Source: Mikania micrantha (taxonomy: Eukaryota; Streptophyta; Magnoliopsida; Asterales; Asteraceae). From it: a DNA stretch of 64,000 bases. The stretch spans positions 71,924,272 to 71,988,271 of the forward strand of contig CM018680.1 of the NCBI GenBank assembly GCA_009363875.1. Direction: 5' to 3'. The notes under the pieces are model-generated. The model saw nothing but the letters and a program-made list of their open reading frames with translations, did no database searches and was not told the origin of the DNA. The stretch's first letter is position 1. Each line of letters opens with the position of its first letter. A program made the position numbers and the translations under genes. This document shows positions 33,625 to 45,780 of this stretch, one piece after another.

Positions 33625-33632
<8 letters not shown>
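33205..33632. mobile_element. TIR-bearing MITE in a TA-rich tract
   Basis: The left end TATAGGGGATGGTTC with TTTGGAGAAAACCAAGAAAA is mirrored by the right end (TTTTCTAAGTTTTCTC, GAACCTCCTCCTAATATA). The interior is AT-rich and non-coding. It is bounded by TATATATA on both sides, with a (TA)n microsatellite at 33632-33660. The family was not identified. Confidence 0.65.

Positions 33633-33660
<28 letters not shown>
33632..33660. repeat. (TA)n microsatellite
   Basis: About 14 TA units at the right edge of the MITE, just left of unit 2 of the segmental duplication. Confidence 0.95.
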
Positions 33661-33662
<2 letters not shown>

Positions 33663-33830
33663 CATAAGTATCTAAATTTATTAATTTAAAGTTTAGAAAT
33701 CAACAAGAATTCCTAACATTAGGTGTTAATTTCATGTTTCTTGAAGATAGGAAGCTCCATATGATCCAGCTAACAAGCAATACTAGCCATACAATTCTAA
33801 TTTCGTGTTTATTTTCGACTTCTCTCCACC

Positions 33831-34834
33831 ATGATGAAAGGTTTCTTCCGAGGCTTACGTTGCTTATTTGGTAAGACGCATGTACATGCGTGCATTCTTT
33901 ATACTTCATTTATAACTCAGATATGATGGATTCGTTAAATGACATGGTGTTTTATAGATACTGATAATGAAAAAGAACCTGAAATTCAAATCGGAGCTCC
34001 CACAAATGTTAAACATGTAGCACACATTGGATGTGATGGTCCTTCTACCCAAGCACCAAGTTGGGTTAGTACCGTCAGTACGAGTTGTTTGTAGAGGTGG
34101 TAAAATAGACGGGGTCAAGGTTCAACCAAATCGATAACATTAGCATTTAGGATGGGCCCAAACAGGCTAAGCGTGCCCAAAAGGCCAAAATCATTTTTTT
34201 TCTTCATAAGTTCATATGATAATAAAACCTATAGAGTTATAATGATGCCTTAAGCATTTCCAATATGTTTTTAACTACCTTTAACCTATTTTCATTATTA
34301 CCAGTTCTAAAGATTTTAACCGTTTAATAAGTTTCCTGATTTAATGATTACAGATGAACAGGTATCAAACCGGTTCAGAGGGTCAATCTGGTGAAACTCA
34401 TAATAAAGGTAAACCCCTGAAAAGATATTAAGGTTTTTGTTTGATGATTAAGAGTGTTAATCACATATGTTTCAACTTTGTGAATTTAAGATCTTGGGTC
34501 AGGAGGGGCCGCCACGGACTCACCTAGCCGCACACACAAGACGAAGCAAACAAAGCGGTCGGCTCATGGGAATGAACCATCCAATCACAAGCCCAGAAAG
34601 AACAAGAGCAACAGCAGTGAATCTTCGGTCCATGAAAGCAGTCGAACCAGGAGACTCAAGAACTCACTTCTCGGGTCAGAACCACCCGCACAAGAAACAA
34701 ATGTGAAAAAAACTAGAAAGAAACATGGTGAAGGAACCACAAGATCTTCCAGGACCAAAAACAAAGACCCATCAACCACAGATGCAGCATGGTCAGACTC
34801 CAATTGCAGTGATGGGGTGTGCCACAAACCATGA
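33831..34834 (+). CDS. ROP-interactive CRIB protein (RIC10/RIC11-like), copy 2
   Basis: Same four-exon structure as copy 1, all phases conserved: 33831-33870, 33958-34064, 34354-34408 and 34491-34834, giving 181 residues. The exon 1 donor is GTAAGA (GTAATA in copy 1). Changes include Asp30 to Asn in the CRIB (IGAPTNVKHVAHIGCDG), Gly to Arg in MNRYQTGSE, and a few in the basic tail. The CRIB Asp30 precedes the Val-Lys-His contact region, so the change could weaken ROP binding; that is inference. Cys39 is shared with copy 1. Intron 2 lacks the 92-bp insertion. Only about 130 bp of upstream sequence is shared with copy 1, so expression may differ. Confidence 0.9.
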
Positions 34835-34990
34835 TTGATTGAACACACATGTTGATTGACCTTGTAGCAAATTTGATAAACTTTTACATAAATGAATCTG
34901 TAACAACTTTATACTGCACTCTTATTTATGAACCTGTAGATCATATTATATAATTGTACATATGAAGAAATGAGATTTGAAATTACATTT

Positions 34991-37857
34991 TTATGAGACC
35001 ACAAACACTCTAAGCTCCCCTCTATCTCCCCTCGTAACCCGAAGATCAGAGTCGAGGTAAGTAACATCAAAATCGCCACTACCTCTGTTAGTTGATGGCC
35101 TGAATTGTTCTGGTAGTTGAGGTATCTCCAATGGTGGTAGTTGTGATAAGTTACCTGTTGTCTTTACTGTTGTTTTCTCAAATAAGATTTTGATTGTAGA
35201 AGTTCCTATCAAGATAAAATGAATATCAGCGAAACTAGAAGGGTGCAAACGAGCTAGGCTGAGCCTGAGCTTGGATTGTTTAACTTAAGACTTAAGAAAG
35301 CTCGAACATGAGCTCGTTTCGAGCTCTGTCTGCAAATTGAGCTCCGCTAGATTGCTATTTATCATAAAATTTAAATATTTTATTTATATACTATATGATA
35401 TATTTATATGTATTTAACATTATAAATTTTTATGTATAACTTAGCATATATTCTTTTGTTAATATTATCGTAAATATATACCTAGCAAAACTACAAAACA
35501 GGCAGGTTGGATTGTGTTTGGTGGGGTAACAGCTCTTTCAGGGTTTGGTTAGCATGGGTCCCTAAAAATGTACGCATTTGGTTCGGGTCAAAAATATTAG
35601 GATGTTTAGAATCACGAGCCCAGTCAAGCTTAGTAAATGAACCTCGGGCTTGCTTATTAGATGAGCTCTTATTCAGGCTCGAGCTCGTTTGAGCTAAGAT
35701 CAACCCGAGCTCTTAGCAAGCTGATCTCAAGTAGCTCACAAGCAGCCCAGTTGGTTAAACAACAAAGGAAAACTGATTTCAAAATGACTAACCTATGATC
35801 TCAAATTTATGAGCTAAAGTAGCAGTGACTTCTATTGGTTGAAGAGGCCAAGGTGCACCAAGCTCAAGTTCAACTATGTTATCAAAATCTTTGCTCAAGA
35901 TATCGATGCGTTGAAATACCTGTTTACAAAAATAAAAGATATAAAGATATCATCAACAAACAACATGTTGAGCATGTTTGAAAGGATGATTACATGATGT
36001 TAAAAACTAGAATCACATAATCAGATTGCACAATAATATGATAACATGTATACACTACCCCATTAGAGTGACAGATTGTTATAAGATACCTGGCCAAGAG
36101 TTATAGGAAGTAGCCTTCCAGTTGGTGGGCCCGGGCGGCTTCCACCTAGAGTACGTGAAGAAAACGCGCTGCTGTATATCAGTTTCCATCTTCCTTGAAG
36201 TTTTTCAAGGTCACATGAAAGATCGACAGGTCCTACAAAAGCTTCAATCTCTTTGGCTGCAGAATCTGCCTTCTGCAAATCTTCTTCACTTGCAGCAAGC
36301 CCTCTATTAAGCCCAGAAACAGCACTCTGCAACAAACCATTCCATAAATTATCGGCTCGGCTCGATCATTCAAACGAGGTATAGTAGCTCATTATGTATA
36401 ATGCTGCTAGAATTACATAGTTTCATACAACTCAAGTTGTGAGCTAAATGAGTATGTGATCCATGTTGGTCATGTTGGACAATGGGCCAAAACGGTTCAG
36501 GTTGACCAAACAACAAAACTTTTATCTGTTTTCTTTAACATTTTTTTAACCATGACAACCTTTTACCAAAGGACCCTACCAATACCCGGCTAGCCACTAA
36601 GATCATGTAAAGCATAGCTTGTGATTGCGTTGGTGATTTTAGCGTCACTTAGCTATTTTAATAAATGGATTTGCATAAATGACCAAAAGAGAAGTCATTA
36701 TAAAACATTGAACAAATCGTTAAGAGTGAGGTACACATTGGTGTGATGATCTCATGATTTGTGGTGTTATAGACCTGTTGTAGTGTTAAGGAGATGAAGC
36801 CCACTGAACAACGAAAGTCTAGGGCAGCACCCATGGTTAGCAGGGTCCTAGACTCCTAGGGGCACCAGCCTGGCTGGGATTAAGCAGCTTGAAAATGTTT
36901 TATGTTAACATGTTTCTTATGCATCAAAAACTGTCTTTCGGAAGCAAGTTTCGGAAGAAAACTGTTCTTCAGAAGCAAATTTAGATTATGAGGGAAAAAA
37001 CTAACTTTTGGAAGTAAGTTTGGTTTTCAGTTCAAAAGCAAGTTTGGTTTTTAGAAACAAAACTTATTTTCGGAAGTAATGCTTTGGAAACAAGCAGTTT
37101 TTCAAAAGTAAGGCATTTACTTCCAAAGCAGTTTTTTATTTGATGCATAACTGTCAGCGGTTTAGAAAAACTGTCAAACCGTTTCCATTGTAATGACGAT
37201 TGATGGTGTTGTTTCCCCCACTATCTAACAGCAATCAAATTTTCAAACAGATTTATCTTTTGTTCCTTAAAAATTTGATTCTTATCCGATTGAATATCGA
37301 GTGTACCCATGAAATAATTCAATCTAACAACGAACTATACGAAACTATCAGAGAATTCAAGGAATCATCAAACACTCAGAAGAGGTTTAAATGCAGAAAG
37401 CAAGTTGCAATGATAAGTTCATATTTTCTAGTAGCTGTAAGTTCCTAATTTAACAACATCACGCCGGACCACGAAAACATATGAATTTATACACAAAGAA
37501 ACAGCAACTCAGATGCAAAAAACAAATCGATAACCACCCAATTGAACAAATTTCAAACACATAATCAACACAAATGCAATGAATCAAATCACAACCACTT
37601 ACCAACAACTTGAACTTCAATGACTTGATTGTATCGGCCTTCGACGGATCCGGGAACTGGAACCCGGAAAACGATGACGGAGACGGGTCGGAATCGGAAA
37701 CTTGTTCTCCGGTGGCGGATATAGAAATGAGGGGTGTTCTTCTCTTGGGTAGTTTATGCCTATACTTGAAATCGAATAGATTGTTTTGTCTTGAGAATAA
37801 AGATTGGGTGCGAGCGATAGAGGGTGGAATTGATGAGTGAATCAGCAGGGACGCCAT
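34991..37857 (-). CDS. Plastid-lipid-associated protein / fibrillin (PAP8-like), copy 2
   Basis: Four exons on the minus strand: 37857-37603, 36326-36090, 35919-35793 and 35205-34991, giving 277 residues in one open frame. It keeps the four residues (SRPG in TLGGSRPGPPTG) absent from copy 1, so copy 2 is closer to the family form I recall. Other differences from copy 1 are minor: IPPSIARTQS in the transit peptide, VFQRI for VLQRI at the start of exon 3, and IKILFEK for IRIIFEK. Intron 1 holds the shared fold-back repeat. The flanking DNA beyond 38283 is a hAT MITE region. Both copies appear able to make protein. Confidence 0.92.
36920..37135. repeat. Fold-back repeat in fibrillin intron 1 (copy 2)
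   Basis: Counterpart of 30310-30540, somewhat diverged. Confidence 0.6.
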
Positions 37858-38432
37858 TGATGGATGATTGGATTGCTGGGAATGCAATTAAGCAACAGGG
37901 ATTAGGGTTTAAGTGGCTCAAGTTATTTGGAATAATGGAATCAGTATCTAGATACCCGCTAGAAGCATCCGTTGACCCCACAACTTCACTAATTTCATCT
38001 TCAAGATATTCAATTGGTTGTTTACGTGTTCATTTCATGAAATCTAATGTTTTAAAAACCGGATTGGATCAACAGGTTGAAGCGGTCTGATTAGAAATAG
38101 GAGACGAAACTGGTCCGATTATCCAAATGAGTTGCTAAGAAGCTGTTCGGATCAATGAACCAAACTGGTTGTATAGAACTTTGATTTTTATATAAATTTT
38201 ATATGTTAAAATTTTTATAATATTTATCATGTCATTCGGTTTTTAAATCTGGCTAACCATTGGTGGACGTACACACCCGGGACAAAGATGACTTTTTACT
38301 GTATATGAACGGTCTTTTAAAGTGACAACATCGATTTGAAATAGTGACAACATTGGTTGCAATGTCTAGTGTTAAAATAACTGAAGTTGTCACATACTTC
38401 ATTTGCCAATGTCAATGCACGATATGCTGACT

Positions 38433-38928
38433 TAGGGGTGTCGTTTGGGTGGGTTCCTCGGGTTTCAGGTTGCTCGGGTCGGGTTATTCGGGTTTTTTTA
38501 ATATGAAATTAGAACCAAGAACCGAACCATATAACTTCTGTTTGATTGGTTCTCGGGTTTAATCGGGTTGGGTCAAACGGTTCTCGGGTAATACTTGAAA
38601 ACAAATATTCTATTTTTCAAACAAATAAAATAACAACATGTTTAACCAAAACATACATTCCTTAAAAATTTCAAATGTTTAACCATAACATAAACTAAAC
38701 ATGTTTAACCGAAACATTACATTTCTTCAACAATATCGAAACATACAAAGGCTTTGAAAATCAATGAATGGAACCGCTCCTTAAAACCCTAGTTCGGGTT
38801 TTTTGGGTTTGCCCAAACATGCCTCGTGAGTACCCAAAGACTGAACCATTCTAAGTTTTCGGGTTCGAGTAATTGACTATTTTGGGTTCGGGAAGGGTTT
38901 TTCTGGTTTGGGAAAAAACACACCCCTA
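38433..38928. mobile_element. hAT-type MITE with TCGGGTT repeats
   Basis: Terminal inverted repeats TAGGGGTGT and ACACCCCTA. The interior is dense in CGGGTT/AACCCG-type subterminal motifs. The flanking octamers TGCTGACT and TTTAGACT match at only 5 of 8 positions, so the insertion is old. Same family as 54254-54805. Confidence 0.75.
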
Positions 38929-39009
38929 TTTAGACTCCAAAGGTAGAAAATGAAAGAGTGGGCTGCAACTTACTACATCATGACACAACTACGTGTCCTA
39001 CTTTAAAAG

Positions 39010-39205
39010 CATGTCTATAGGCAGATGTGGACAAACTGAGTTTTTTTTAACAAGTTTTGGTTCTGGATGGTTTCAATCGGTTTTTGGCCGGTTCTGGTTT
39101 AAGTTTTGTTGGATAAATGTGAAACCGATTTTGGTTTTGATTTCTCTGAGAATCCAGAACCGTCGGTACTCCCTAGTTCCGGTACAGGGTTTTTGCCCGC
39201 CTCTA
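39010..39205. mobile_element. hAT-type MITE inserted in a Copia relic
   Basis: Ends resemble the family termini (GATGTGGACAAA on the left, TTTTTGCCCGCCTCTA on the right). The interior is rich in GGTTTTGGTT/CCGGTT motifs and it is flanked by TATAGGCA and TATAGGTA. It lies next to a Copia RNase H remnant on its right. Confidence 0.6.
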
Positions 39206-39320
39206 TATAGGTAGACCTCCTGTTACTTAGGTCACTGGTGTAATTGGCATCATAATAGCCAATCAAAGTAATAATTGGCTTCCTTTTAAACATTACACCA
39301 TAGCCAATAGTAGATTTCAC
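39206..39320 (-). pseudogene. Ty1/Copia RNase H fragment
   Basis: The minus-strand peptide STIGYGVMFKRK and LIGYYDANYTSDLSNRRSTY matches the Copia RNase H signature region (GYCDADYAGD and RRSTSGY type). Only about 38 codons survive before the MITE interrupts it. Confidence 0.7.
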
Positions 39321-40170
39321 CAGCGACGATACCTACAACGAATTAGAACCGCTACAAATAAGCTGTTAGCGACGACATGTCGTCTCTATATAAGAACACA
39401 TTTTTTTTAATTATCCTGAGACGTTTGTGAATATGTAATACGATGGTCAGCACAAACAAAAGTATATTTACTCAATGATGACATGTTGTCGCTATAAATG
39501 AAATTATTTTTTATTTTCTTTGAACCAACCAAAAATAACTTGGTAGTAAAAATCCGGTTTATATTAAACGATCAGTCGTTGTGAACAATTTTAATGTTTT
39601 CCTCGCTATTAAATAAGACAAAAGAATTATATAATAAAAAATATATATAATTTTATAGTAACATCATGTCTTCGCTACTAATAAGTTGAATTTTTATTTA
39701 TTTTATTTATTTTCTTTGACTTTAGATATATTTAACTTTATTTGAATTTTAGCGACACCTTGTCGGCGCTATAAATACACTTATATTTTTTCAAATTTTT
39801 ATTATTCTATTTTCATATATTATTTTTTTAATTTTATATGAGACATATTGTATTAATAATTAAATAAATTTAGAAAATATGATATATACAATTTTGATAT
39901 ATTCTATTTCAATACATTAATTTTTATTATTATTTTAATCTATAAAAATAGTCATATTATATTGATAATTACATATTTTTAGAAAATATGACCATATGCA
40001 ATTAAAATTAAAATAAGTTATATAATTAAGTGTGTATGTGCAGGTTGAATATACCTAAGTGCGTGTGTGTAGCTATGCATACGAAACTATAGCAAGGATA
40101 ATTGTAACTATGATAAGTCGTCGTTAAAAACTTCGTGTTTTTGTCTCCGTAGCCCTTGTTAGGTGTAGTA
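39321..40170. mobile_element. CACTA (En/Spm) transposon end, relic
   Basis: Four spaced variants of a palindromic subterminal repeat close to TAGCGACGACATGTCGTCGC, at about 39366, 39472, 39657 and 39752, each followed by TATAAAT-like DNA. Such repeats are typical of CACTA ends. A GTTAGGTGTAGTATT sequence at about 40157 could be the outer terminus. No transposase is present. Confidence 0.6.
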
Positions 40171-40661
40171 TTTCACGTAACTTAATGCCCTTTTGACAGC
40201 ATAAAGTGCGTTATTTAGGATTCCGCTTAAAACTACAAACACTACTAAATGTGATACTCTTTTTTGAACGACATTTGATCTCAACGTGTGAATTATTGAT
40301 TTTAAGGTCACGTCAACAAGGTCTAGTTACCATGAACTCCGTTGAGACCCCACCACCACCCCAGGAGGAAACCGCACCGGAAAATTCCCTGACCACTCAA
40401 GAACCCCTATTTCGCCTTGAGATGGATTGGAACACATGTCCTTCCATTTGGAAAGCTAAGAAATACCTCTAGAACAAAGCCCCTTTGGTTACTAAATGTG
40501 ATACTAGTGAGGTCAGGGGAAGAAAGATTAGACCCCAACTATTTTCTGATACATTGTTTCATCTTAAAACTCTTATCCTTTATCTGTATACAACTTTCTT
40601 CTTGTTTCAATTGGGGTTAAAAAAAACCAATTTGTCCACATCTAAATCACATGAATGAGAG
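40171..40661. other. Unassigned stretch
   Basis: A direct repeat of ACTAAATGTGATACT (40245 and 40491) brackets about 240 bp with slightly raised G+C and a short plus-strand frame (METPPPPQE-like). I see no recognisable gene and suspect a transposon fragment. Confidence 0.35.
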
Positions 40662-40972
40662 TAGAGGTGGGCAAAAAAACCGGTTTGGTTTTACAAACCG
40701 GCATTCTAACTTTCGATCTCAAACCGGTTCCATCCAAACCAGTTCCCAAACCGGTCCGAACCGCCGGTTTGACATAGGTTTGACATCCTAATCACCTTGT
40801 TTCAATCCCTCCAAACCGGTTTCAAACCTATACAAACCGGTTCTATAGGTTTGGCATCCTCATCTCGTCAAACCGGTTTCCAAACCGAACCCGTTTTTAC
40901 CCAAACCAGTCTTGACCATCCGTTGACCAAACCGAACCAGTTTGAAGAAAAAAACCGGTTTATGCACCTCTA
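40662..40972. mobile_element. hAT-type MITE (AACCGGTTT family), perfect 8-bp duplication
   Basis: Flanked by perfect 8-bp target duplications AATGAGAG (40654-40661 and 40973-40980). The termini are TAGAGGTGGGCAAA and TATGCACCTCTA. The 311-bp interior holds about a dozen AACCGG/CCGGTT motifs in both orientations, typical of transposase-binding subterminal repeats in hAT elements. Confidence 0.92.
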
Positions 40973-43900
40973 AATGAGAGGACCTTAGGACCATGCAAAA
41001 GTGCATTATTTACGTCAGTTACTTTCACTAAAGCCCACACAAGGGCAGCCCACTTCTTACAAAGTATTTTTTTATGGGCCATTTTAGTGAGGAATTAATT
41101 TCAAGATTACAACTAACCTCAAATGTGATATTATAGCTGAATAAAAACATAAAATATCTCTTATTATTGGATTTGAGTTTTTTTTTGATCAATTGCTTCT
41201 GAAAGAGCAGAGTTTTTACTTTTTCCTATTACGTGTTTTCTCCTGAATGATAGGGATTAAGTTGTCTGTTTGTCAAGTGATATTTAAGTAAGCGGTTAAA
41301 AAAATAACATTAAAGAAAACTATATAATTATTTTATACCTGAATTCTTATGCTATTAAATGCGGACATTTTATGCAATTATTAAATAAGATTTGAGATCA
41401 ATTCTTAAGTTCAAGCTGCAAGTGGAAAGAAAAGACTTGAATATATTATGAATGGCGAAGATTAAGCCAACTTCCAGAAAGAAGTGAGCCTCGTGAATAC
41501 ACATGTGAAAGTGAGTTTCAGAATATGAGTGACGTGTTTGGTTTACACATCAGAAATAAGAACGTTACAAAGTGAGTGTGAAAAATAGACAATCATTACA
41601 ATAAATAAATACTAAAAGAGATTATAGTCTAAAACTCTAACGGTATCTTGATTATATAATACTCGGGAATAAAATGGTCTTGGGTTCAAATCTCACTAGG
41701 AGTTTTTTTTCAAAATATTGAATTTTCTTCAGAACAACTGACTTAGTGATTGATATGATCGGATGAGACTGCTGGTGGCAAGATGATACTCCAGTGATTT
41801 GTTAGTGATTAAAAAATTAACTGGAAAAAATACAGTAAATAAAACATTCATGCTTCCTGTATATACAACATACCTTAAAAACTCTTCTATTATTACTTAT
41901 TAGAAGGATAAATTTATAAAATCTTAAATTATTAATAAAGATTTATGAAAAAAATCATTACTTTAACTTAAACAAATCACAATTAAAAACTGATAATAAA
42001 ACATGAAAAGTAATCATGTGCTCGTAGAATTCCCATATATAAGTTGCAAGCTAAGTTTTATATTATATATATTGAGGTTAAAAATCCATGTATTACGTGA
42101 ATTTAATAAATTTAAATATTGTAAGCAATAATTTTTTTTATAAATTTGTATGTTTGATATTATTAATTGTTTATAAAATAATAATAATTGAATGTTTAAT
42201 AATAAGATATTACAAATAAGGATTAACAATTATACAAATTATATTTTAAGATATTATATTATTGAAATTTTCTTATGATTTATTAAGTTTTATTTAATTT
42301 TTATGATAAGAAGATCTATTTGTTTACATTTAAGTGTATAATTTAATTATTTAAAATGATTTATTATTAATATTTAATATAAAAAATAATTGGTATTTAA
42401 TAGGACATAGAGGCAGGACAAAAATTTAGGGTTCATTAGAAGATGACAAGTGTCCATGCTAGCCATATATTTTTTTTACTAGTATAAGATTATACTAACA
42501 AATAAAATAGAACTATAAACTCAATTTGATAAGAAAGTTGTTTAATAGTTAAAGTGTACATGTCTCAAGTTCAATTCCCACATATGTCGATTTACTTTGA
42601 GGTCACCGACCCGGTTACTTGCAAACGTGCTTACATGTCAAGTATTGGAGGGATCGAGGGGTTTACTATGCAAACGAGTTCTCACAATCATAAAAATAAA
42701 TTAATAAATAAAGTCAAATAAGCGCAATTTGTCTATATACTCATCCCTTTCGATGCTAAAATTGTTTAAAAACCGTATGGACATAAGCTTATGCTTATAA
42801 CTTTTATAAATCTTCATATTCCAAATTTTAAATAGACATATGGACATAAACATAGAATTGCACATATTTTCTTTATAACTTGTAGAATTAAATATTTTTT
42901 TAAATACAAATTTTAAATATGTCATTTCGCAAGTTAAAAGAGGATATATAAAAACGTTGTTATATATTAGTAGTACAGATGATTTGAAATTTTATATTAA
43001 CATATCTTTTACTACATCAAAGTTTTTTTTAATATTAATTATTTTTCTATGTGGTCAAATTTTATAAAAGTTTATTATATCATGAGGGATAAAGTCAATG
43101 TCTAGTCGAGTAATGGCTATGACCAATTCCACGTTTTATAAGATGAGTAATTGAACATTTGAACCCAACTACTTTAGTGTTAATTTTAATAGATTATCTT
43201 TAATGGATCATAGCCTATTAATAATTACGAGATAATATTAAGTCTGAACGGTTAAGAAATTATATTAAGAGACAGTCTCTTAACCATTCAGACTTGCGAT
43301 TATCTCGATCTTAACTATTAAGAGGTTTTGAATAATTGAGAAATAGAATCTTAATAACCATTAAAAGGCTACCAAACATCTCCTTGCTCTATATAGTGTT
43401 TTCTATTGTTCACAATAGTAAATGTTTATTTTTGCCTTTTCAATGAGTTATGTGCAAAGTATTATTGCTTACAAACAAAGGTGGCTTTAAGCTCTTAATT
43501 TCTAATTTGTATAACTTCTCTTTCTTTGACTAAGTTTTAGTTTGAAATAACTGTTCATAAAGAAGATTTCTAGCTTTTATAACATTTGACCAACAATAGT
43601 TTAAAAGTATAACATCTTTAATTTTAATAACATTATTTAAACTCTTTATTTTATTTTATAAACGCTTTGATTTTATAAAAAATGATTTTATTAAAATGAT
43701 CATAGGCTAAAATATAATTTGTGACAAAGTGCTTCATAAGATTTCATTTTAGTTTGGGGGACTTGATATATACACATTTTTATTTACATTAAACCTTGTT
43801 TAGAGACGACTTTAAGTGATATGTGTATCATTTTCATGTCTTTCACCTATTGATCATGTGTGATATCAATCGATAATTGTGAAGAACCTTCACAACTGGT

Positions 43901-44430
43901 ACATGGTCTCACAATCGATCCGTACATTTTTCTTATGTAGTGTAAAGGATCATGTTATTCTCACACAGTCACACCCAACTCTCAAACTCTACACTTTCTA
44001 TACGTCTCGACGTCTCATATAGATAAATGCGAGACATGTACGGGGTCAATTATTATTTATCAGAATTTCTTTGTGTTAATGATTTCCCTCATATATGCCA
44101 ACACGTCTCTTATAATACTTATATTAGACGTATACGAGACAAATTACTGTAAAATCGGTGGATGTAAAAGAAGGTTATATGCCTCATATAAGTCTAATGT
44201 CGGTGTGATATTAAAATAAAAAGAAAAAAAAGTATAATAATAACCACTCCCATACTCCCATTATTAAAAAAAATATATGTATTGTCTATCCATCCTTTGT
44301 CTCTCTCCCCCAATTGTTGTTTCATAGACTAATTTAAATGAACATTTTAATAGAAATGCAAATGAGGTTTAATTCTAAAGCCACGTGAGTTTTTAAACTA
44401 AGTAGAAATTGCTTGAGACATAGTTTTGAT
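40973..44430. other. Gene-free AT-rich stretch with SINE and fold-back relics
   Basis: No protein-coding gene is seen. SINE-like B boxes occur at about 41685-41700 (GGGTTCAAATCTCACT followed by a T run) and at about 42575-42590 (AAGTTCAATTCCCAC), each preceded by A-box-like DNA. A fold-back element lies at 43225-43320. Near 43990-44200 the words GTCTC and GAGAC recur in both orientations (for example ACGTCTCGACGTCTC), perhaps another DNA-transposon end. Confidence 0.5.
43225..43320. mobile_element. Fold-back MITE
   Basis: GAGATAATATTAAGTCTGAA and CGGTTAAGA are mirrored by TCTTAACCATTCAGACTT and ATTATCTC across a short spacer (about 43252-43290). It is non-coding. Confidence 0.65.
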
Positions 44431-44439
44431 TGTGACAAT

Positions 44440-45780
44440 GTGTGAATATTTTAGTGCATCTGATCATGTGGTGATTGTTGTAGTGTTTTAAGTGTTAATT
44501 GCATGATTTTATAGGCTCTGGGTTCAAAACACGTTTACTTTGAGTGTGATTATGATTTTCAGGTGTTAAGATATTAAGGATGCGTAAAAGAGCCGGTTGG
44601 GTGATTGGAAGAGAAGTTGAGTGGCTGAAAGTGAAATTAAAGGAAGCTCGGCGAGTCAAAACTTCACGAAGGCATATCTCAGGCTAGGAGATGAGTTACG
44701 GGGCCCATAATATATGAAAATTGAGTTTCTCGACGAGACAAAGCTATTCGTGAGATCAGACTGGGCGTATGATACGCCCAAGTCAACGTTTGATACGCCC
44801 TGGCGTATGATACGCCCAGAATCCAGCGTTGGCAGAAAACTATGGGCGTATGGTACCAGTTTGGCCGTATGATACGCCCAGACCCGGCGTATCATACGGC
44901 GACGGCCGAAAATTCAGATTTTTACCTAATCTTTCCCATATTTAAGGCCTAATCTTAGGATTCCGTTTCTAAGCCGTTTTGGGACGAATTCTGGGAAAAA
45001 AGGGGGCGTTTTTGGGCATTCCAACTCATCCAAATCAATCCAAGATCATCCGGATTCGTAGAAGCAAAGATCAAATCATGCCTATGATCAACGATTGTAA
45101 AGATTCAAGTTTGAGGATGTCCGGCTAATCCGATTGTGATACTCTCTGGGTGAATGGTTAGGTTTTATAACTAGGTTTTCTTTTCATTTGTTAAACATTG
45201 GTATTGGATTTGTTTTCATAGATTTACAAGTTCAATATTGCTTGATTGTGAAACGATAAACAATTTCCGGTTTGTTTTACGACTTTGAATTCAATCTCAT
45301 TTCTTGCTTTCATCTATTGTCAAGTTTAATGTTATTGGTTTGATTTTAAAGCATTCTAGAAATCCTACATTTTGTGAACAAGTAATTAACTGAGTCAACA
45401 ACATCGGTCTAGTTATCGGTTGCCAACAAAGTCATTAACTTGGTTCCAAATCATAATTGTTTAATAATCTAAGCATGAATCATGTCTATGTGATTTCCAA
45501 TTAACAAATCAAGATATACCTAGTTATTTTACTAATTTGAAACCTAGAGAGATCACATTTTCATACATTGTTACAACTCTTTTATTTGTGTTTAAGTTTA
45601 CTTAAGTTTCTTTTACATAAAAACCAAAATCCAAATTTCAAGTTTATTTTCTTAAATGCATTTGATTAGTTAAACGGAATTATATATCACTGACCACATG
45701 TTCCTCGTGGATACGATACCTGACTTACCCTAGCTACCTAGGTTAATTAGGTTTTTGCATGACCCCAACGACAGGTCATC
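44440..45780 (+). repeat. Solo-LTR-like repeat with triloop array
   Basis: No coding region. The right end (TTCCTCGTGGATACGATACC, then TGACTTACCCTAGCTACC, then CCCCAACGACA) resembles the 3' end of plant Ty3-type LTRs, where a C-TCGTGG-TTCGA block is common. The array of TACGCC/GGCGTA stems lies at 44762-44900. I could not fix the left edge; GAATATT occurs near both ends. It could be a solo LTR from recombination, or a truncated element. Confidence 0.55.
44762..44900 (+). repeat. Array of TACGCC/GGCGTA triloop repeats
   Basis: Perfect stem TGGGCGTA and TACGCCCA around TGA at 44762-44780, and GGCGTA and TACGCC around TGA at 44802-44816. Weaker versions lie at 44863-44879 (one mismatch) and 44886-44900 (TCA loop). 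A half-site TGATACGCCC lies between, near 44791. Confidence 0.75.

Larger units (their letters stand above)
33700..38283. repeat. Segmental duplication, unit 2 (RIC + fibrillin)
   Basis: Partner of 27036-31613. The left limit lies 131 bp before the RIC start codon; beyond it the DNA is MITE and LTR-derived rather than the sequence upstream of copy 1. Confidence 0.95.

Noticed and set aside
36122..36310. Plus-strand frame opposite fibrillin exon 2
   Set aside because: Shadow of the real minus-strand exon.
42014..42925. Leu/Ile/Asn/Tyr-rich frames
   Set aside because: Chance frames in very AT-rich DNA, with no domain or codon signal.
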